From assembly GCA_013396995.1 (NCBI GenBank), contig VWZP01008291.1, positions 180,763 to 244,762 of the forward strand: a DNA stretch of 64,000 bases, in the 5' to 3' direction. The stretch is from Dicaeum eximium (Eukaryota; Chordata; Aves; Passeriformes; Dicaeidae). The position numbers and the translations under genes were made by a program. Below, in pieces: positions 12,113 to 27,000 of this stretch. Every line of letters starts with the position of its first letter. Position 1 is the stretch's first letter. The notes below the pieces were generated by a model, which was given only the letters and a program-made list of their open reading frames with translations, was not told where the DNA came from and searched no databases.

Positions 12113-15100
12113 ATGCTGTTGAACCAAGGCCAAAGTACCCATGATAATATGTTCAAAAGCCATGCAAACATGTCAGTTTACAGAGGTCTTCTTGAGAGCC
12201 TGTGTGGGCTGCACTGGATATGTCTGTGGCTGGAGAAAAAGCCATCATCAAACATAGATTTAACTTAAGAGGCAGGAACAATTACACAAAAAAATTCCTG
12301 AGTGAAGGCTAAATTTGGTCCACTTGGAGATTTCATGTATACAATGTAGTGATGAGCAAAGTGACCAAAAAATAAGATGTCTCTACCCAGTCACCCAGCT
12401 CTGAGTAAGGGCTGACCACCTCTGGGTGGCTGGGAGGATCCAGATGGACAGTCACCAGATGGACAGGCAAGGAGGCACGAGCACTCCTCTGTCAGGGGAA
12501 CTCTTGCTTCTTGCACAGGGGAAATTTTTCAGCTGTTGCCATGTTGACCATTCTTTTGGCTTGTATATACAAGACACTTTATCTGTTTTCAATGGTTCCT
12601 AATCCAAGAGAGGAATCAAACATGCTTAAAAACATACTGAAGTCCCATGGAAGCAAAGAGAGAAGTTTAGGAACCAGTGCCAAAGCAAGGAGAATTATTT
12701 CAGTGGTTTGGGAAACAATATTGCGGTTTTACTCTTCCCCCCCTTGTCCTGAGCTGCTGGCTCCCATCCCAGTACCTGGCCACCCTCTGGGCTAGCAAGA
12801 GGTGTGTGCCACTACCAGAAGAACACGGTACCAAAGCCCACCCCATGGTCCTTCACGAGCAGCACCACAGGTGTCACCAGAGGTGTCACTTCAGCGCTTC
12901 ACTCTGGTTTTATCACAAACTACTCCAGCCCAGGAAGCCTTGAGTGGTTCTCAAAAGTGCTCAGGGGCAAGGACCACATACTGCTTGAAGATTGGGGCCA
13001 CATTATTCCCAGTGAATCTAACTTGCAAGAACCATTGACAGGGTGAGAGGAGATGGCCTCAAGTTGCAGACTGTCCTGATGGTGTCACACAGGGAGGGGC
13101 AAAAGGCAGTTCCAGGAGCAAGAGGGCTGGCTGTGTCTGGTGAGGAGACAATCAGCTTCGTCTGTAGAAGAAAGAGGCAAAGTATTGCTGCTACCAAAAA
13201 AATCACAGGTGTGAGTGAGCAGCAGGTTCTTGGAGAGGTCTGAGCAGCCATAGGACTGGTTACAGGAACAGTCAGACACCGTTGACAGAGATGCTTGCAC
13301 ATCACAGACAAAACCAGCAGAATTCAGCTCTTACAGCCCCGATGGTTCTGGATATGCATTTTTTCCTGAAATGTACCTCTCCTATCTAATTGCTTATCAA
13401 ATAATTAGCCTAAATTTGGTCTTTGAGTGGTTGCAGCTTTTTGGGGTGAGTGAGAGTTTCTAACAACTCGTTCTGGTCCTCTCACTGACATGCATAATGA
13501 AACATGGGCAAAGGAAGGGAAAAGCCAGGGACCTACAGCACTGGGGTGGGCCAGGGCTGAGTACCCTCCAGAGACAAACCCCCACACTGCTGTGGACACT
13601 CAGGCATCCATCTGTTCTTCCCCATATGTTGTAGCAAGCACTTACACATCCCACGAAGGGGCTGTGTTCACTGATAAATACCAGATTGCCTCAACATGGC
13701 TGTTCGGGGACTTCAGTTTCTTGGAAAATGCAGCTTTTATTAAAGATAATTAAGCATTGTTTTCTTTGGTGTGAGTCACTGAACTGCATCATGTTCTGCC
13801 TTTGCATTTTGGATAATCAGTATGATGATACTGGGAAAATATAATAATTTTGATTACCACAGCAAGAGCAAGGGCAACAAGTTCTGATCTTAAATTTCAC
13901 AATGCACATCTATTACTACTCCCATATTAACAAAGCAGAGCCCTGAACATGTTCATTTTTTACCCATGCTCCTTGGGAATATTGGAATAGCTATTGTTCC
14001 ATCCCAGTTCTTAAGTACTACAGCTCTGCAGTTTACCGCTCAAGCCAAATTCATACTGACTTCAGGAAACTATTAGAATATTTCAGCCAATTTTCCTCTA
14101 GCAAGAGATAATCACTTGGGAACAGAAAGGATTAAACTCCATCTTCAATGGGGTCTAAGTGGTTTTTTAGGCACTTTTTCAGGAACACCACATTGGAGAA
14201 GCCAAGATTCATAGTCAGTCTTGCAGAAGATTTTGCATCACCAGTAAAAGTCTTTGGAAGGGCGCCAAGACCTTGCTGTCATTTAGTTAGGGGAGCCAAA
14301 TCTTTGTCACCTGTCCAGTAGTGGGGGCAGGATTTATCTCCGGCCACTCGAGGTGAGCAGACACTGTGAATTTAGGGCACATCCACCTTATACACAAAGG
14401 CAGTGCTACAGGGTTCTAGTTCACATCAGAAATGCTTCTGGCACAGCGATGTAGAGGCGTTATGCCAAAGTTGTTGCATTAATTACTTGGCTTTCTTTTC
14501 TGTTACAATTGCTGGCTAATTCCCAGGCAAAAGTGGGCATTGGACTGTAGGCATGCTAGAGTCCACCTCCCTCCCCTCAAGATCTGTCCAAAAGTCAATT
14601 TTTATTTGTGGAATTTCCATTAATTTTAAGGTCTTGTGCCTATTGCAAAGGTAAAATCCTGCCTATTAAGAATAAAAAAGTGTTAGGCATCAGAAATTAT
14701 CAAGCAGACTTTCAGAGCCTCAGAGGCTGTGCTGAAGCATTTTTTGTGATCTGTTAACAAGTGTTGCATTCCCTGAGAAGAAAGACTCTCCCTTTGGTTG
14801 CTAAATATAGCTCAGACGTATAAAACCTGTACAAAATACACTAAATCCAACATAATAAAGCAGTAGATTTGATTCCACTTCCATCCAGATTTTCTGAGAT
14901 TTCTGTGGTCTGATCTCCAGCTGATAAAAGAGGACCATGGCCATCTGTGTGAGGAGAATCTACTCCATGATGGGAAAATCAGCTGTAGCTAAGACAAGAA
15001 TGAACCTCGGAACCATTATTCTGTTTTGCAGCACAGGTAACAGCTCGCAGCTTACAGCAGCACAACATTTGTGAACATCTCTGTTCCCAGGTGAGGCAGC

Positions 15101-17874
15101 TGTGGGAAGCTTCAGTCTTAGGTCCTTTGTCTTTCAGATTTCAGAAGCTTTCAGGGCTTAACAAGTCCTTGAAACATTTAGCCAATTGTTTTTTTTCTTT
15201 CATGTAGTTAGAAAATGGAGACTGAAATGGGAAAAATCTTCCAGAAAAAACCAATTATATTATAGTCATTCTTAATGATTATAAAGATATGAAGATATAT
15301 AGAAGAGTTAGATATCACATGGAAAATTATTAATTCTCTCTAAAACTTGACTACCTACAAAATACATCTCTGTGACAAACTTTTCCAAAGGAGTCCAATT
15401 CGTTTCTACAAGATAAAATCACAAGAATTTCTCAAGGGGCTGGTTTCTAAACCATTTTTATTCTAAACTCATTTTTATTCCTAATACCTGCAATAAATTA
15501 TTTTTTAACACTTTCTGAATTACAGGCTGCCACAAAATGACCAAGCCACACTACTGGAATAAAACGCTTTAAAGCTTACCATTCTTATTAAGTATTTTGA
15601 TTATATTATTCAATTGAACTCAAAGATTTTTTTAAAAATCACAAGGGGAATTCTTGTGTGGTTCAAAGTCATATTCACTTGGTCTCAGCTTTTGTTTTTG
15701 TCTTGAGTTAAAGGTATATTCATTAACTTGAAACAATACACTCAAACTTTTAACATATGTGAGTTGAACCTGACTCAATGTCCTGGCAGCATCCCTGGTA
15801 AGGTGTTACCCGGTACCTTATTTTGCTTTCACAGATGTATAACAACTTAGAGTTCCACAGACAATGCTGGTGTCTCTGAAATAGTCCAGATACATTTAAA
15901 TTTACATTAAAAAACAAATACTAGGCTGACCCAGCCTGACAAAGGGTGCCCATAGTGCCAACATTTACATCGAAACCCTGGAGTAAATATTGCAATGTTC
16001 TCCTGTGATGAATGAAGGTTCAAAACGAAAGGACAAATGGGTCATGAATTACTAAATAAGATGTTGGATTTTCTTGGAGATGTGTGACTGTGCAAAGGCC
16101 ATTTGTCAGTAGGAGGGACTTTGCAAAAGCACCATTCTCACCACCGTGTAGTTTGAGTATGAACTTTGAAGGTCTACAGGATATGGTGCACAGCCTCTGC
16201 CAGGGGAGAAAATGAATCCTCACAGTGTAACCTGGTGTTCTGTACACCCTTCTGCCTCTCCAATCCCTAAACCACAAGCCAGGGTTACATTCCTGGCTCA
16301 GTGTTCCTTGGTCACATACAGGTGACTGTCACAGAAGCGCTCACTAACAGCAATGTCCAAGACAGTCTCACAGTCCCCTGAATTTAAAATATATGATGAT
16401 TTTTGAAGTGTTGTGGCAGCTCACAAAAGCAATTAATTGTTGTCAGCATTGGATATTCTATTGTATTCTCCAAACCGTGAAAAGAGCTCCAATAGTTTCA
16501 GTGAAAACTCTCTGAAGTACACATCTGACCGCAGAGAAATGTAGTTTAAACACTGTTAACTGATCGCACAGAATTTGTGAGAACTCCAGATTAAGTGATA
16601 GGGCCCTCCTTGCTAAATGAACCCAACTTCTGCCAATAACCATAAAGTATGATTGTGCAAGTGTTTAGTGCAGATCCCAGCAGCTAAAAGGAGAAAAACC
16701 AGCAAGGACCAGAACGCCCCAAAGAGTCCCTGGCAGGGGCAGCAGCACCTCACACTCCTCTGTCCCTGCCCTGTCCCACCAAGGCACCCGGCAGCTCCAC
16801 AGCAGCTGCCAGCACACACAGCCCTTCTGTGCCAGCACCGAGCCAGGGCACAGCACCCAGCATCTGAACCCCACACTCAAACCCTCGCTCCAAAAAAACT
16901 CAGTTTGGTTTTTGTTGACGTGGCAAAAAAACGCAATATGATGCAACACACTAAGGAAGCCAAAAGAAGTATCTACAGAAAAGATTAGCAAGATAATTTT
17001 CACTCATGGCAAAACTGAAGAAAATCCCAACTCCCACAGTACACATACCAGGTCCAGAAATAAATTTCTATCTCTGCACATGTTCTCTATACTTATATTG
17101 CCTGCCAAGTATTTCTAGAGAAACATTTATATTAAAAAATGTGCTGATTCATCAACAGTAATTTTGTATGTAGGGAAAAAGGTCAGTTATGAGAAACTGA
17201 CAGTCTTGATATCCAATCCAAAATCCAATTTCAGAAGTCTAAATTAACAGTTCCAAGTTTTTATTCAAAGGCAATCTTTTACTAAGAAAAATGGATCATT
17301 TTTCACAAATTTCAAAAATATAATATGAGACAAAAAAGTGAAATTCAGAACAAAATATTTAAAATATTCTAAGCAAGCAGTTACCACTGACTTCCTTAAT
17401 TTTTGTATTTTCAGATCTTCCTCACATCTTAATGGTACATGCAGTAATATGGATAGTAGTCTTAAGTCTTTTCTCATAATTTTTTCCCTTCAGCATCCCT
17501 CTAAGTGCTGTCCATGGATGCCAGAGCTTCCTATCAGCACGATTCAGGCGGACGCAGAGGGCTCACTGCGCAGGGAGTCGAGTCCAACACACTGAGGCAG
17601 CTGCAGCGCCGTGAGTAACGAGTCTGAGGAGCTGCTCTGACCAACATTTCTCCTTACAGCGTCCCTTACTCACCCTTTGCTAATGCTCCATCACAGCGTG
17701 GCATGCCGGGGCAGCCCTCTGAAACCACCTTTGGCTCTAGAATTCATTCAGCAGCCTATTTTACTCACCCCAAGTACTCGTTTTGTTCGTTTACTAACAG
17801 CCGCATGCCAACGATCATTAATGAATACTGTCTCCTTCTTGCTTTCCTCTATCATTTCTCTCCTTCCTGCCGGG

Positions 17875-18095
17875 AGGGCGGAGGCCAGCCGGGCTCCCAG
17901 GAAGCCTCTCTGTCCTGGAGTGGCCCCTGTGGGTGGCCCCTGGGGTGGCCGTGGCCGCTGGGAGCCGGGGCAGGGCTGGAAGGGGCCGCTTGCCCCGCGG
18001 TGGTCCCCGGGAGGAGGGCGGTGGGCAGCCAGCCCGGGGACCCTCCCCAGCAGCACAGCTCTTGCTGCCCTCCGGGGCTCGCCAGCAGGGACACA
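17875..18095. other. Isolated GC-rich patch
   Basis: About 220 bp of GC-rich DNA embedded in AT-rich sequence, open in several frames on both strands. No protein family or promoter feature was recognised. It may be a small orphan CpG-rich element. Confidence 0.5.
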
Positions 18096-21000
18096 GGCAC
18101 CTTTGGAACCTTCAGATCAGACCACACAAAGTAATTTATAGCTCTATGAAATCACACCGAGTCACTGAACACTGTGTGGTGCGCGCTGTCCTGAGCCACC
18201 AGCAGCAGCCGCAGCCCAGGCACAGAAGCCTAGACTAGACTACAATTTGCTTCTATATTTGAATCAAGAATTAACTCCTAATCAGCCTTTCCTGTAACTC
18301 CCCATTAAGACAACGCCATGGAGGGTCTAACAGCATTCTCCAAAGTTTCTTTCTACAATTTTATTTTAAACAAAACAAAACAAAAAATGAAAGTTGCATG
18401 GGATATGTGTTGCAGGTCTCGGTTTTCAAGGCAATTAAATCCTTCTGTTTTAAAATCCCCAGGTTTTTTTACTCAGCAGAGCAGAGAAAATCTCTCTGTT
18501 TATGGGGAAAGTGATGACTGGGATTTACTTTTGTTCTGGCTGTGAGGCACCCCACTGCCAAAGCACTCCTCCCACCCTGACCACGCACCTGGGAAGGGCT
18601 CTCCCACGCTCCTCACACAGAAACATGCCCTTGGCTTCCCACAACCATCAGTACCAAATGTCAGAAAAAAACACGTGAAAGAATTAAATTAAACAAAGGC
18701 AGTAGTATAGAAGGGGCTCCTAATACACAAGATAAGCTTCCATGCTTTAACAAACATTTTACTTCCAAAGGACAGCAATCTGGGTAGCCCAGAACATTAT
18801 GTAAGGGACATCGACAACAGAAGAATCATAAAGTTTAAAAGTCTCTCTTAATCAATGACAAATTTAGTACTTGTTGCTACAATTACAAAGATAATAGTTC
18901 CTTTATGTCAGTGCCTTTGGTTTTGCAGCTGTAAAATAGCTTTGAATTCAGCATTTCAAGTAACAGAAATTAATAGGAGGTCATTTCTACCAGAGAAATT
19001 TTAGGGGCCCATCCTCTCTAATCATCATTAAAAACTAAATCCACAGGAGAAGAGGCACTTTACTGATTGTCAAGTGGAAGCTATTATTCATTTGATGAAG
19101 CTCTTGGCACTGTGCCATTTATTCTGCTGTAGAGTCTGCTGGTTGCTCTACTTCATCTCATGCAATCAAGGTTGTTTCTGCCTGCCAAGAGTTATTTATA
19201 GAGTGGGGGAAAAAATAGCAATATGTTCTCTTGCTTCAAAAACAAGTTTCAAACTTTCTAAGTGAACAACTGCCTCCCTTCTCCCTAGTGACATTCTTCT
19301 TTTTGACCTGCACTTGCACAAAAACAAAAGCACTTTCCTAGATTTCATCTTTCTTGAAACATGAAAACGATTCCCGTGCCATGGACATTTCCATTGAGAA
19401 ATCATCTGATTTTCTCCAGTTAAGATTCTGCATAGCCACCCAGCTATGGAAGCAGGCAGAGAGCTTCCCCGTGTGCCACCCCTTTCAGCCCACCAGTGCC
19501 AAAGGGGATGTGCAGAAAGGACCTTCTCTGAGGGTCACCTGCACTGTGCAACTCACCTGTACCTACAGAGTAGGGAGACCTTGTTGGTGATGGGGACACT
19601 TGCCCTGTCTTCACTAAGCTGCCAAAGGAAGTAGCCAAAAGCATTTGGGATGAGGGATGATGAATTTCTATCCTAAAGCTTGATTCTCCAGGTCCAGACC
19701 ATGTACAATCCTTAGACCCAGGCAGAGTGGGCTGCAGTGCTGTGGAAGGCCTTTATATCCACTTTGATGTGCAAATGACTGTAAATTCCTAAACAAAAAC
19801 TTAAAATCTGTTTTTGACCTCAAGACCAGTTTAAATTAGGAATCTTGACAATCTTAAACTGAAATATATAAAATCAGAAACAGTCTTTAAAGTGAATATA
19901 GTAAAACACCACTAGTGTTGAGTTTGTGCATAAAACCAGAACCAACCCTTTATGGTTTTTGTAGTTTTTAAGAGCAGCCCCAAATAAAGCTCAGACTAAA
20001 CATCTGAAAAGGAGAGAAAGTTAATTTCCTGCATAGTAAGACTAGAAGTCTCACACATATTTAGGAAGCAAAACTATCAAAGTGCAATTGAGTAATATTA
20101 AATTCTAATTTATCCATCTCTGTGAAATATAAAGCAAACCATGGTCATCTCCACTCCAGAAAATATTGCTAGCCCTCCATTTCCAGAGCTATTAACCAGT
20201 TTATTTCAGATCATAATTTCCTAAATAAAGTACTAACCAAATGCAGAAATGCTGTTTTCTGATGGGTTCTATTCCCTTCCTTCTGACCAAAATATAAGTT
20301 GTTATAGTTTAGTGGATCATTAGTCAAACAGAATTGATAAGACATACAAAGAGCTACTTATATACAACTGCTATGGAGAGACTACCAAGAAATCCCTTCA
20401 GCAAAGAAAATGTTGAGCATTTGTTAGCCAGTTTCCTAGGGATTTTATACATAATAAGCAAAGTACATTAGGAGCTATTGATTCAACAAAAAACCCTGAA
20501 TTATGCATTTGTGTAAGGACAAGTATTGTAGGCAGCATTTCACAAGTATGCAAATTTTATGTAAAATATAGTTTGCATATGGTGTAATACCCATCCCCCA
20601 AATAAAACATGAAATAATTTCAAGGAAGAATTTTCAGCACAGTAAGCTTGATCAAGAAAACACAGTTTTCTAAAACAACCAGCAAAGCTATTGTTAAAAC
20701 TGAGATGTGAAAAAAAAGGATGCATAAATCACTGGAAAATCATGTGTGCTTTGAGGATTATGTTTTGGAGCTGGTTTTCCCACTGGATGACATGCCAAAC
20801 CCCAGACACCAAAACGGGTTATGCTGAAGAGCAAATACCAGTCATTAACTTTCCTGTGGTTTAATAATTACACCTCTTCCTGGGGATGTGATTAAACCAC
20901 ACACAGCATTAGAAAACAGAGGGAATTAAGTCAATATGCCTCAGAGCTGATGAGTAAGTGAATGTGTACAGTCAAGAAAAAGCTGGATCAGATAGCTGGC

Positions 21001-24000
21001 TGTATGTTTCCAAGGCCCACACAGCAGTGCAACACACGAATGCAATAAGAATAACATCATTACCAGATGTAGCAGCGGTCCCCCTCCGCAAGGAAAATGC
21101 AGCATTGCATTACAGATCAGCATGAGGAGCACCATGGTCAGCAGAGGCCTGACCCTCACCATGCACCCTGGCTCTCCCAATGGAGGGATGACTCCTTGAC
21201 AAAACATTTTAGTCCGCTATTTATTTCATCACCAATGCCATGGGTTTATATTCCTTCCTGGAATACAGGGAAAAGCATCAAAAATGCCTATCAGGGAACT
21301 GAAGCCCCTTCAAAACCCCTTAAATTCTAAATACAACCAAACTCAAGCCTGTGGAAAAAAGCATTTGGCTCAAAGACAAACACTCTCATCCATACGTGCC
21401 TGGCCAAACACAAACTGAGAGTCCAGACTTTTGTGTTCTCTTCTCCTTCACCATGACTTTAGCACTGCAGTGTTGGAAACATTCCCACCCAAAGCAGTAC
21501 TACAGCATTGTGCCATGATCCATGTGGCACTGTGAGATGACATAAGCTGCAGGAAATGTTGTTTTTGAAGAACTGTGTTAAGCAAACACTCCCCCATTTC
21601 TCCATTTTTTAACCCGAGTAACACCAGGAAATTCACTCTAGTTACGTCTGGATGGGAAGCAAGAAAGCCTCTACAAAAAAATAATAAAGTGTGACACTGG
21701 CAGCGAGGGTTTCCAGCACTACCCTGACATGTCTCGCCCAGTCCACATTTTTCTCAGCCCACTTGCTTTCCAACCCACGGCTGAAGACCAGCGTAGCAGC
21801 AGGGGAGGCTGGAGGAGGACGGACTTGGCTCACATTGGGCTGCTCCATCACATCAGCCTGCTCTGGATCTGAACTAGTGACCAGAAAGGAGGGACCTTGT
21901 CAAGATTTTGTCCGTGGAGCCAACCCAGTGCTTCTTAAGTTGCTTCTTAAGCAGCTTAGCTGCCAAGTGTTTGTGGACTCCAATGAGTGAGATTTTTAGC
22001 TTTTACCTTGTATTACTTTACATTCTCTGGAGAAGAGAGCATTTATAACAGCTGGCAGAATTTGATGCAAGCAATAAATAACAAATTCTAAAAACCTTCC
22101 AGCTTTATTAGACCCATTGTTAATACATCATACATAATCTCTTCAGGTCAAGTGCAAATCCGTAGGCGGGGACAGCTCTTTTCCCAGTAACAAGCCTTTG
22201 CCCACTGACCACGCTCTCTGACTGTGGGATGGGAAGAAGACTTGTTCTAAAACCATTTGCAAGCAACAGGAACAAGCCAAAAAGGTTTAGCAAAATTCAG
22301 AAGGATGCTGGCTGAGATGGGCAAAGTAATTGGCTTTGATGGAGCAACATCAGGGAGGAATTTAGGACTAAAGCATTTCAGTTGTGAGTAATTTCGGCTC
22401 CAATGTCACCATCTGGTTTGGACAATTCTGTAACTGTGCTGCTCAGGGCTATGCTCCTGGGAAGACCTGGCAGCTTTGGGCCGGAGAAGGGACCCATAGC
22501 TACCCAGATGCTATTTGCAATCCCTGGGGAGGGGGAAACAACAAAAGTGACAATGTTTTTATTGTTTTTGAGCATTTTTCTTCAATCATTTTGTGGTTCT
22601 CTTTGAAATATGCAAGGAGAAGGTATTGCATCTTTGAATCATTTGAGAAATAATTTTACACTCAGTGGTAACATCCCAAGAACTTAATTGTAAGCAACTG
22701 TCCTTGCTGCACTTCAACAGATATAAAAATGGAAGAGAAATTTCCCTCCCAAAATAATTTTGATCTCTCTTCACTTCCAAATCCATCCCTGAGTGACTAC
22801 AGTAGACACTTGCCACTACCCCACTAAAGCCCCTTGTACCATCCTTTCTCAAAATTATTTCAGCTCAGACCAGCCCTGTGCCCATGAGCCATCGTGGCCA
22901 GGCCACTCGTGCACAGCCTGTCCCCTCAGGCACCCTCCCTCCCTCCCAGGGGAAGGAACCTGCTCCGCATCATCCCACAGCCCCTGCAGGTTCTGCAGTC
23001 ATCTGCTGCTCTCCTGACCACTGGAAACTACTGACTCCCAGACCAGACTCCAGGAGAGAACATAAAGAGTGGATGGACAGGAGGGTCCCCTGCCCGAGGT
23101 GACACTTCCCACCAGCTGGCATTGCAGCACCAGCGCTGGCCAAATCACATGTGCAAAACACCCAAGGGCCCTGGTTATGGGACCTGTGAGCAGGGTCAGG
23201 ACCTCTTCAGTGTTTAGCAGAGCTTTTCTGCCTGTCTTATCTCTCAAGTCTGCCTGTCTAACTATCTTACAAAGTTCCCTTGTTATGAAAATATTCTGGT
23301 TTGTTGCAGACAGGAGCCCTGAAATTATAATATGGAAATGGAAGAAGATGCTGTGGGTGAAAGCACTGGAGATATGCATTGTTTCATTGGCAGCAAACTG
23401 AAATATTTTGGACCAGATGTATCCAAGGCATCATTTATTTAAATTGTAGGGGTTGCAGGAGTGAAATGTGTCACATCCCCAGAGCCATTGAAGTGATATT
23501 TTATATCTCAAGAAGACCCAAAAGCACACTGGTTTATTTGATAGACTGGTCTATCATTAAAAAAGTTATGAGGATAATAAAAGTAAATACAAATTATAAA
23601 TATAAATTGTGAATAAATATATCTCTTTGATAGAAAGGTAATAAAGACATAATTTTTAATGAAGATGCATGCCTCTGAAATTCCTCTGACCACTGAAGCA
23701 GAAATGTAATTTATCCTATCTTGATAGTCTAATCAAGAATCTTGAAAAAAACCCAACTATTTCACTGAATAAAAGAGTAATTTCACAGCCCTTATTATCT
23801 AAATCATATAGATTTACAGCATAAGCAAGGGAGCCAGGAAGGGTATGGAGCTGAAACACTTTAATGAGTGAGCTGATTCTCTATTTTCTTAATGTGAAAG
23901 AGACTGAAGAATTAAATTAAAGCCACATTTCACGTGCTAAGCTTCTTGCATGAATCAGACTCTTCTAAAATTCAGTAGCTCTTTCCCTTGTCAGTATCTT

Positions 24001-27000
24001 CTCTACCTGGGCTGCCTCACTATTTGCTTTAATGTATTAAATCTACTCTCTAACCACAGTAAAGGAGACCAGTCAGGTAGCTGCAGTTTATTAGAGGATG
24101 TCACCTTTAGGCAGCTATCAGGCCACACTTCCACAGTCACGCTTAACCACATATATTGCACATACTTATTTTCTCCTGAGCCTTAAGGAAGTACACAGCA
24201 TGTGTGCATAGATACTCTCACTTTGAAGGAAGCCACATTATTCATACAGACTCACAAATATACATAACAAAAATATTTATCATTTCTGTTTCCCTCAGCA
24301 CTGAAATTTTTCTTCAGGACATGAGATGCCTGTTTCAGAGATGAATCTGCTCATTAGTAGACAAAACAAACAGGATTAGAAGATATGTTTTTAAACAGGA
24401 TCAGTGATGCATGCCCTGATTTGGAAACTGCCCCGTGACACCGAGCCCCAGGGAGTCCTTTAGCAGAACACAGTCCCTGCTCTGGGCGAGCAGGCAGTGC
24501 CCAGCTCCCTGCTCCAGGCACCACTGCCCCGGAGGAACCGACAGCTCTGCTGAACAAAGCTTGGTGGGAGCTTATTGGGGCAGGTGCAGGGCAAGAAATG
24601 CATTCCTAAGTATCTTATTCTGACTATATTTAAGCAAAAAGCCATTTTTCCTGGCCTGTCCTTCCTAGGAGATTCCACACAGACTGGAGTATGAGTAAAT
24701 ATTGAAATACACACTGGGATTCTCAGCACAGCACCAGAGCTGCATCATGCCCAATCCAGCCAGAGGAATTTCACTGCTAACATATGTATGCACAACAATA
24801 TGCGTACAACACATGGAAGAAGCACAGTGCCCAAGTCAGAGTAACTGGGGCCCTAAGCAAGACGTCAGTGTCAGCTCACAGCTGGCTGCAGCCAAAACGA
24901 GAGCAGTGACAGCAGAGCCGCTGTGATCGCAGTACCTGCCCCTCCATCCCTGCCAGCGCCATCCCACCTTCCCTGGGAGCCCGGGGAACAGAGCTGGGAG
25001 CAGACTGAGGGTCCTGCTCTTGGGAACCTCAAACAGCAGTTTGGTTTATTGAGTCCGTTCTGTACCATCTGCCATAAAGAAAATAAGGGGAGACATGCTG
25101 TATTTGTGTGAGTGGCTCAATTCCTATGCCATCCAGGCAAAACAGGAGCCCATGTTATTTCTGTCATTAGTTATAATTAGAGAACTCTAATCAACCCCCT
25201 GCCTGTCTCAGTACTCAAGTGTTTGAATCTGCAATTTTACTTGTGTTTTTCATTAAGTGAAGGGAAAAAGGAAAAGAAATTCATTCATGAAATTTCCATC
25301 CATATAAAAATCTTTTATTTTAGGATTTACTTCCAACATATGTATCTTTAGACCTTTTAAACAGGAATACAGTCTCTTCTTCTACCATTCTCTTTCATGT
25401 AATGTCTTTGTAATGTCTGTTAAAGAGCAGAGATTTCTCATTCCTCTGTAGAAGTAAATATAGGACTTTGATACAGAGATGGAGAAGAAATATTAAGAGA
25501 ACATAAAGATCTTTAAGAAAACCAGAGGTATTTGTTGCACATACTTTCTGGTGCAGAAGGGCAAAATTACTTAAAAATCTTCAGCATCTTAAGCCTCAGC
25601 TTCTTCCAATAGATGGAGATGATGACATAATCACTAGTGATTAAAGTTTAACATTTATTGGTGAAGGATTTTTAAAGGCACAGGTTAGCAGCATCAAGCC
25701 TAGAGTGAGATCCTCACTGGGACTGCCCAGATGCCATGACACCAAATTTCATTTCCACCCACTCCACTGTTTTGACACTGGGTGTCATAGATTTCATAGG
25801 TTGCTGGATTTCAGAGGTTCCTAAAGACCAGAGTGATAAATAATCATCCTTTTACTCCATCATATGCTTGCCCAAAAATGTACCATCTACGTGAGCTACA
25901 CCAACCAAGGCTTCGTTTAAGCCACATGTTTCTCTCTTTTGTCACAAGCAGAACCACATGCTACTAAGAGAGGATCAAGGAGACCAAGCCACCTGAGCCT
26001 GACACATCAACATTTGCCAGACATTGATACAAGAGATTTTACACAGCAGATTTCAAGCTGGCCAAGGAATGTAAAATAGATTAAAAACTACACAAAAGGT
26101 TCTGCTTTAGAAAAGACTACTCAACTGCTGACTGCAAGACTCACCAATCTGTAGCAAGACCTGCTAGTCAAATATCCAAGGGGAATACCTTTTCTTTTCC
26201 AGAAACCAGGACAGTTTACTCACAATTTGGCTTCAGACACAGCTAACTGCCTACCTGCTTTAAAGAACTAGTAAAATTTAATTAAAATTTCATGCTGCCT
26301 TGAGGAGAAGAAAAGTCCTCTGAACCTAGAGTAGGCAGAACCTCAGAGTAGAACATGTCTCAATAAATACCCATGTATAAAACCTGTGGCCAAACTGCCA
26401 GCCCTGAAATCCCCCCAGCATGCTGCGAACTCCAGCATTAATCAGGCCAAGATTTACTGGGTGCTTGGATTCAAGGAGCTCAGTTTTATCAAGTATGCAT
26501 CCAAGAACCTTTCCATAGAGCCTTTCCAGGAGGGAATGAGAAAGGGTGACACCACACATCAGCAACACCCTCACCCTCTTCCTGGAAAAAACGTCTGCTC
26601 TGTTCCCATCTAGCCTGGGTCTGCATTTCTCTTACCTGAAGTTGCGTGGTTTTGCATAGCTATAGCCAGAGCCCTGATTCTTCCTCAAGATCCCCAAAAA
26701 CCTGTTCCATTTTGTGGGAAAGTCTCTCAGGTACCAAGCAGGTACAAATGTATGACCAAATGTATGTTTTTCAAAAGGCACCTGGTAGAACCTGAAACAG
26801 CAGGCAAATAAAAATGCTTTTAGCATTGGCCATCTCCTGAATTTCACCCACACAGGAAATGGAAAATGTTCTCTCTGAAAAGTTACTTGGGAAAAAACGG
26901 ACCCAGATTTCAGCTCTGTTTTTTAACAAATCAGGCTAAACATCTGAGAAATTCAAATCCTCTATAAGGACAAGGACAGTTTTAAACAGTACTTACATTT

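Noticed and set aside
25780..25850. TCATAGATTTCATAGGTTGC as a CR1 or other repeat end
   Set aside because: The similarity to CR1 termini is limited to the CATAGATTTCATAG word and does not extend on either side.
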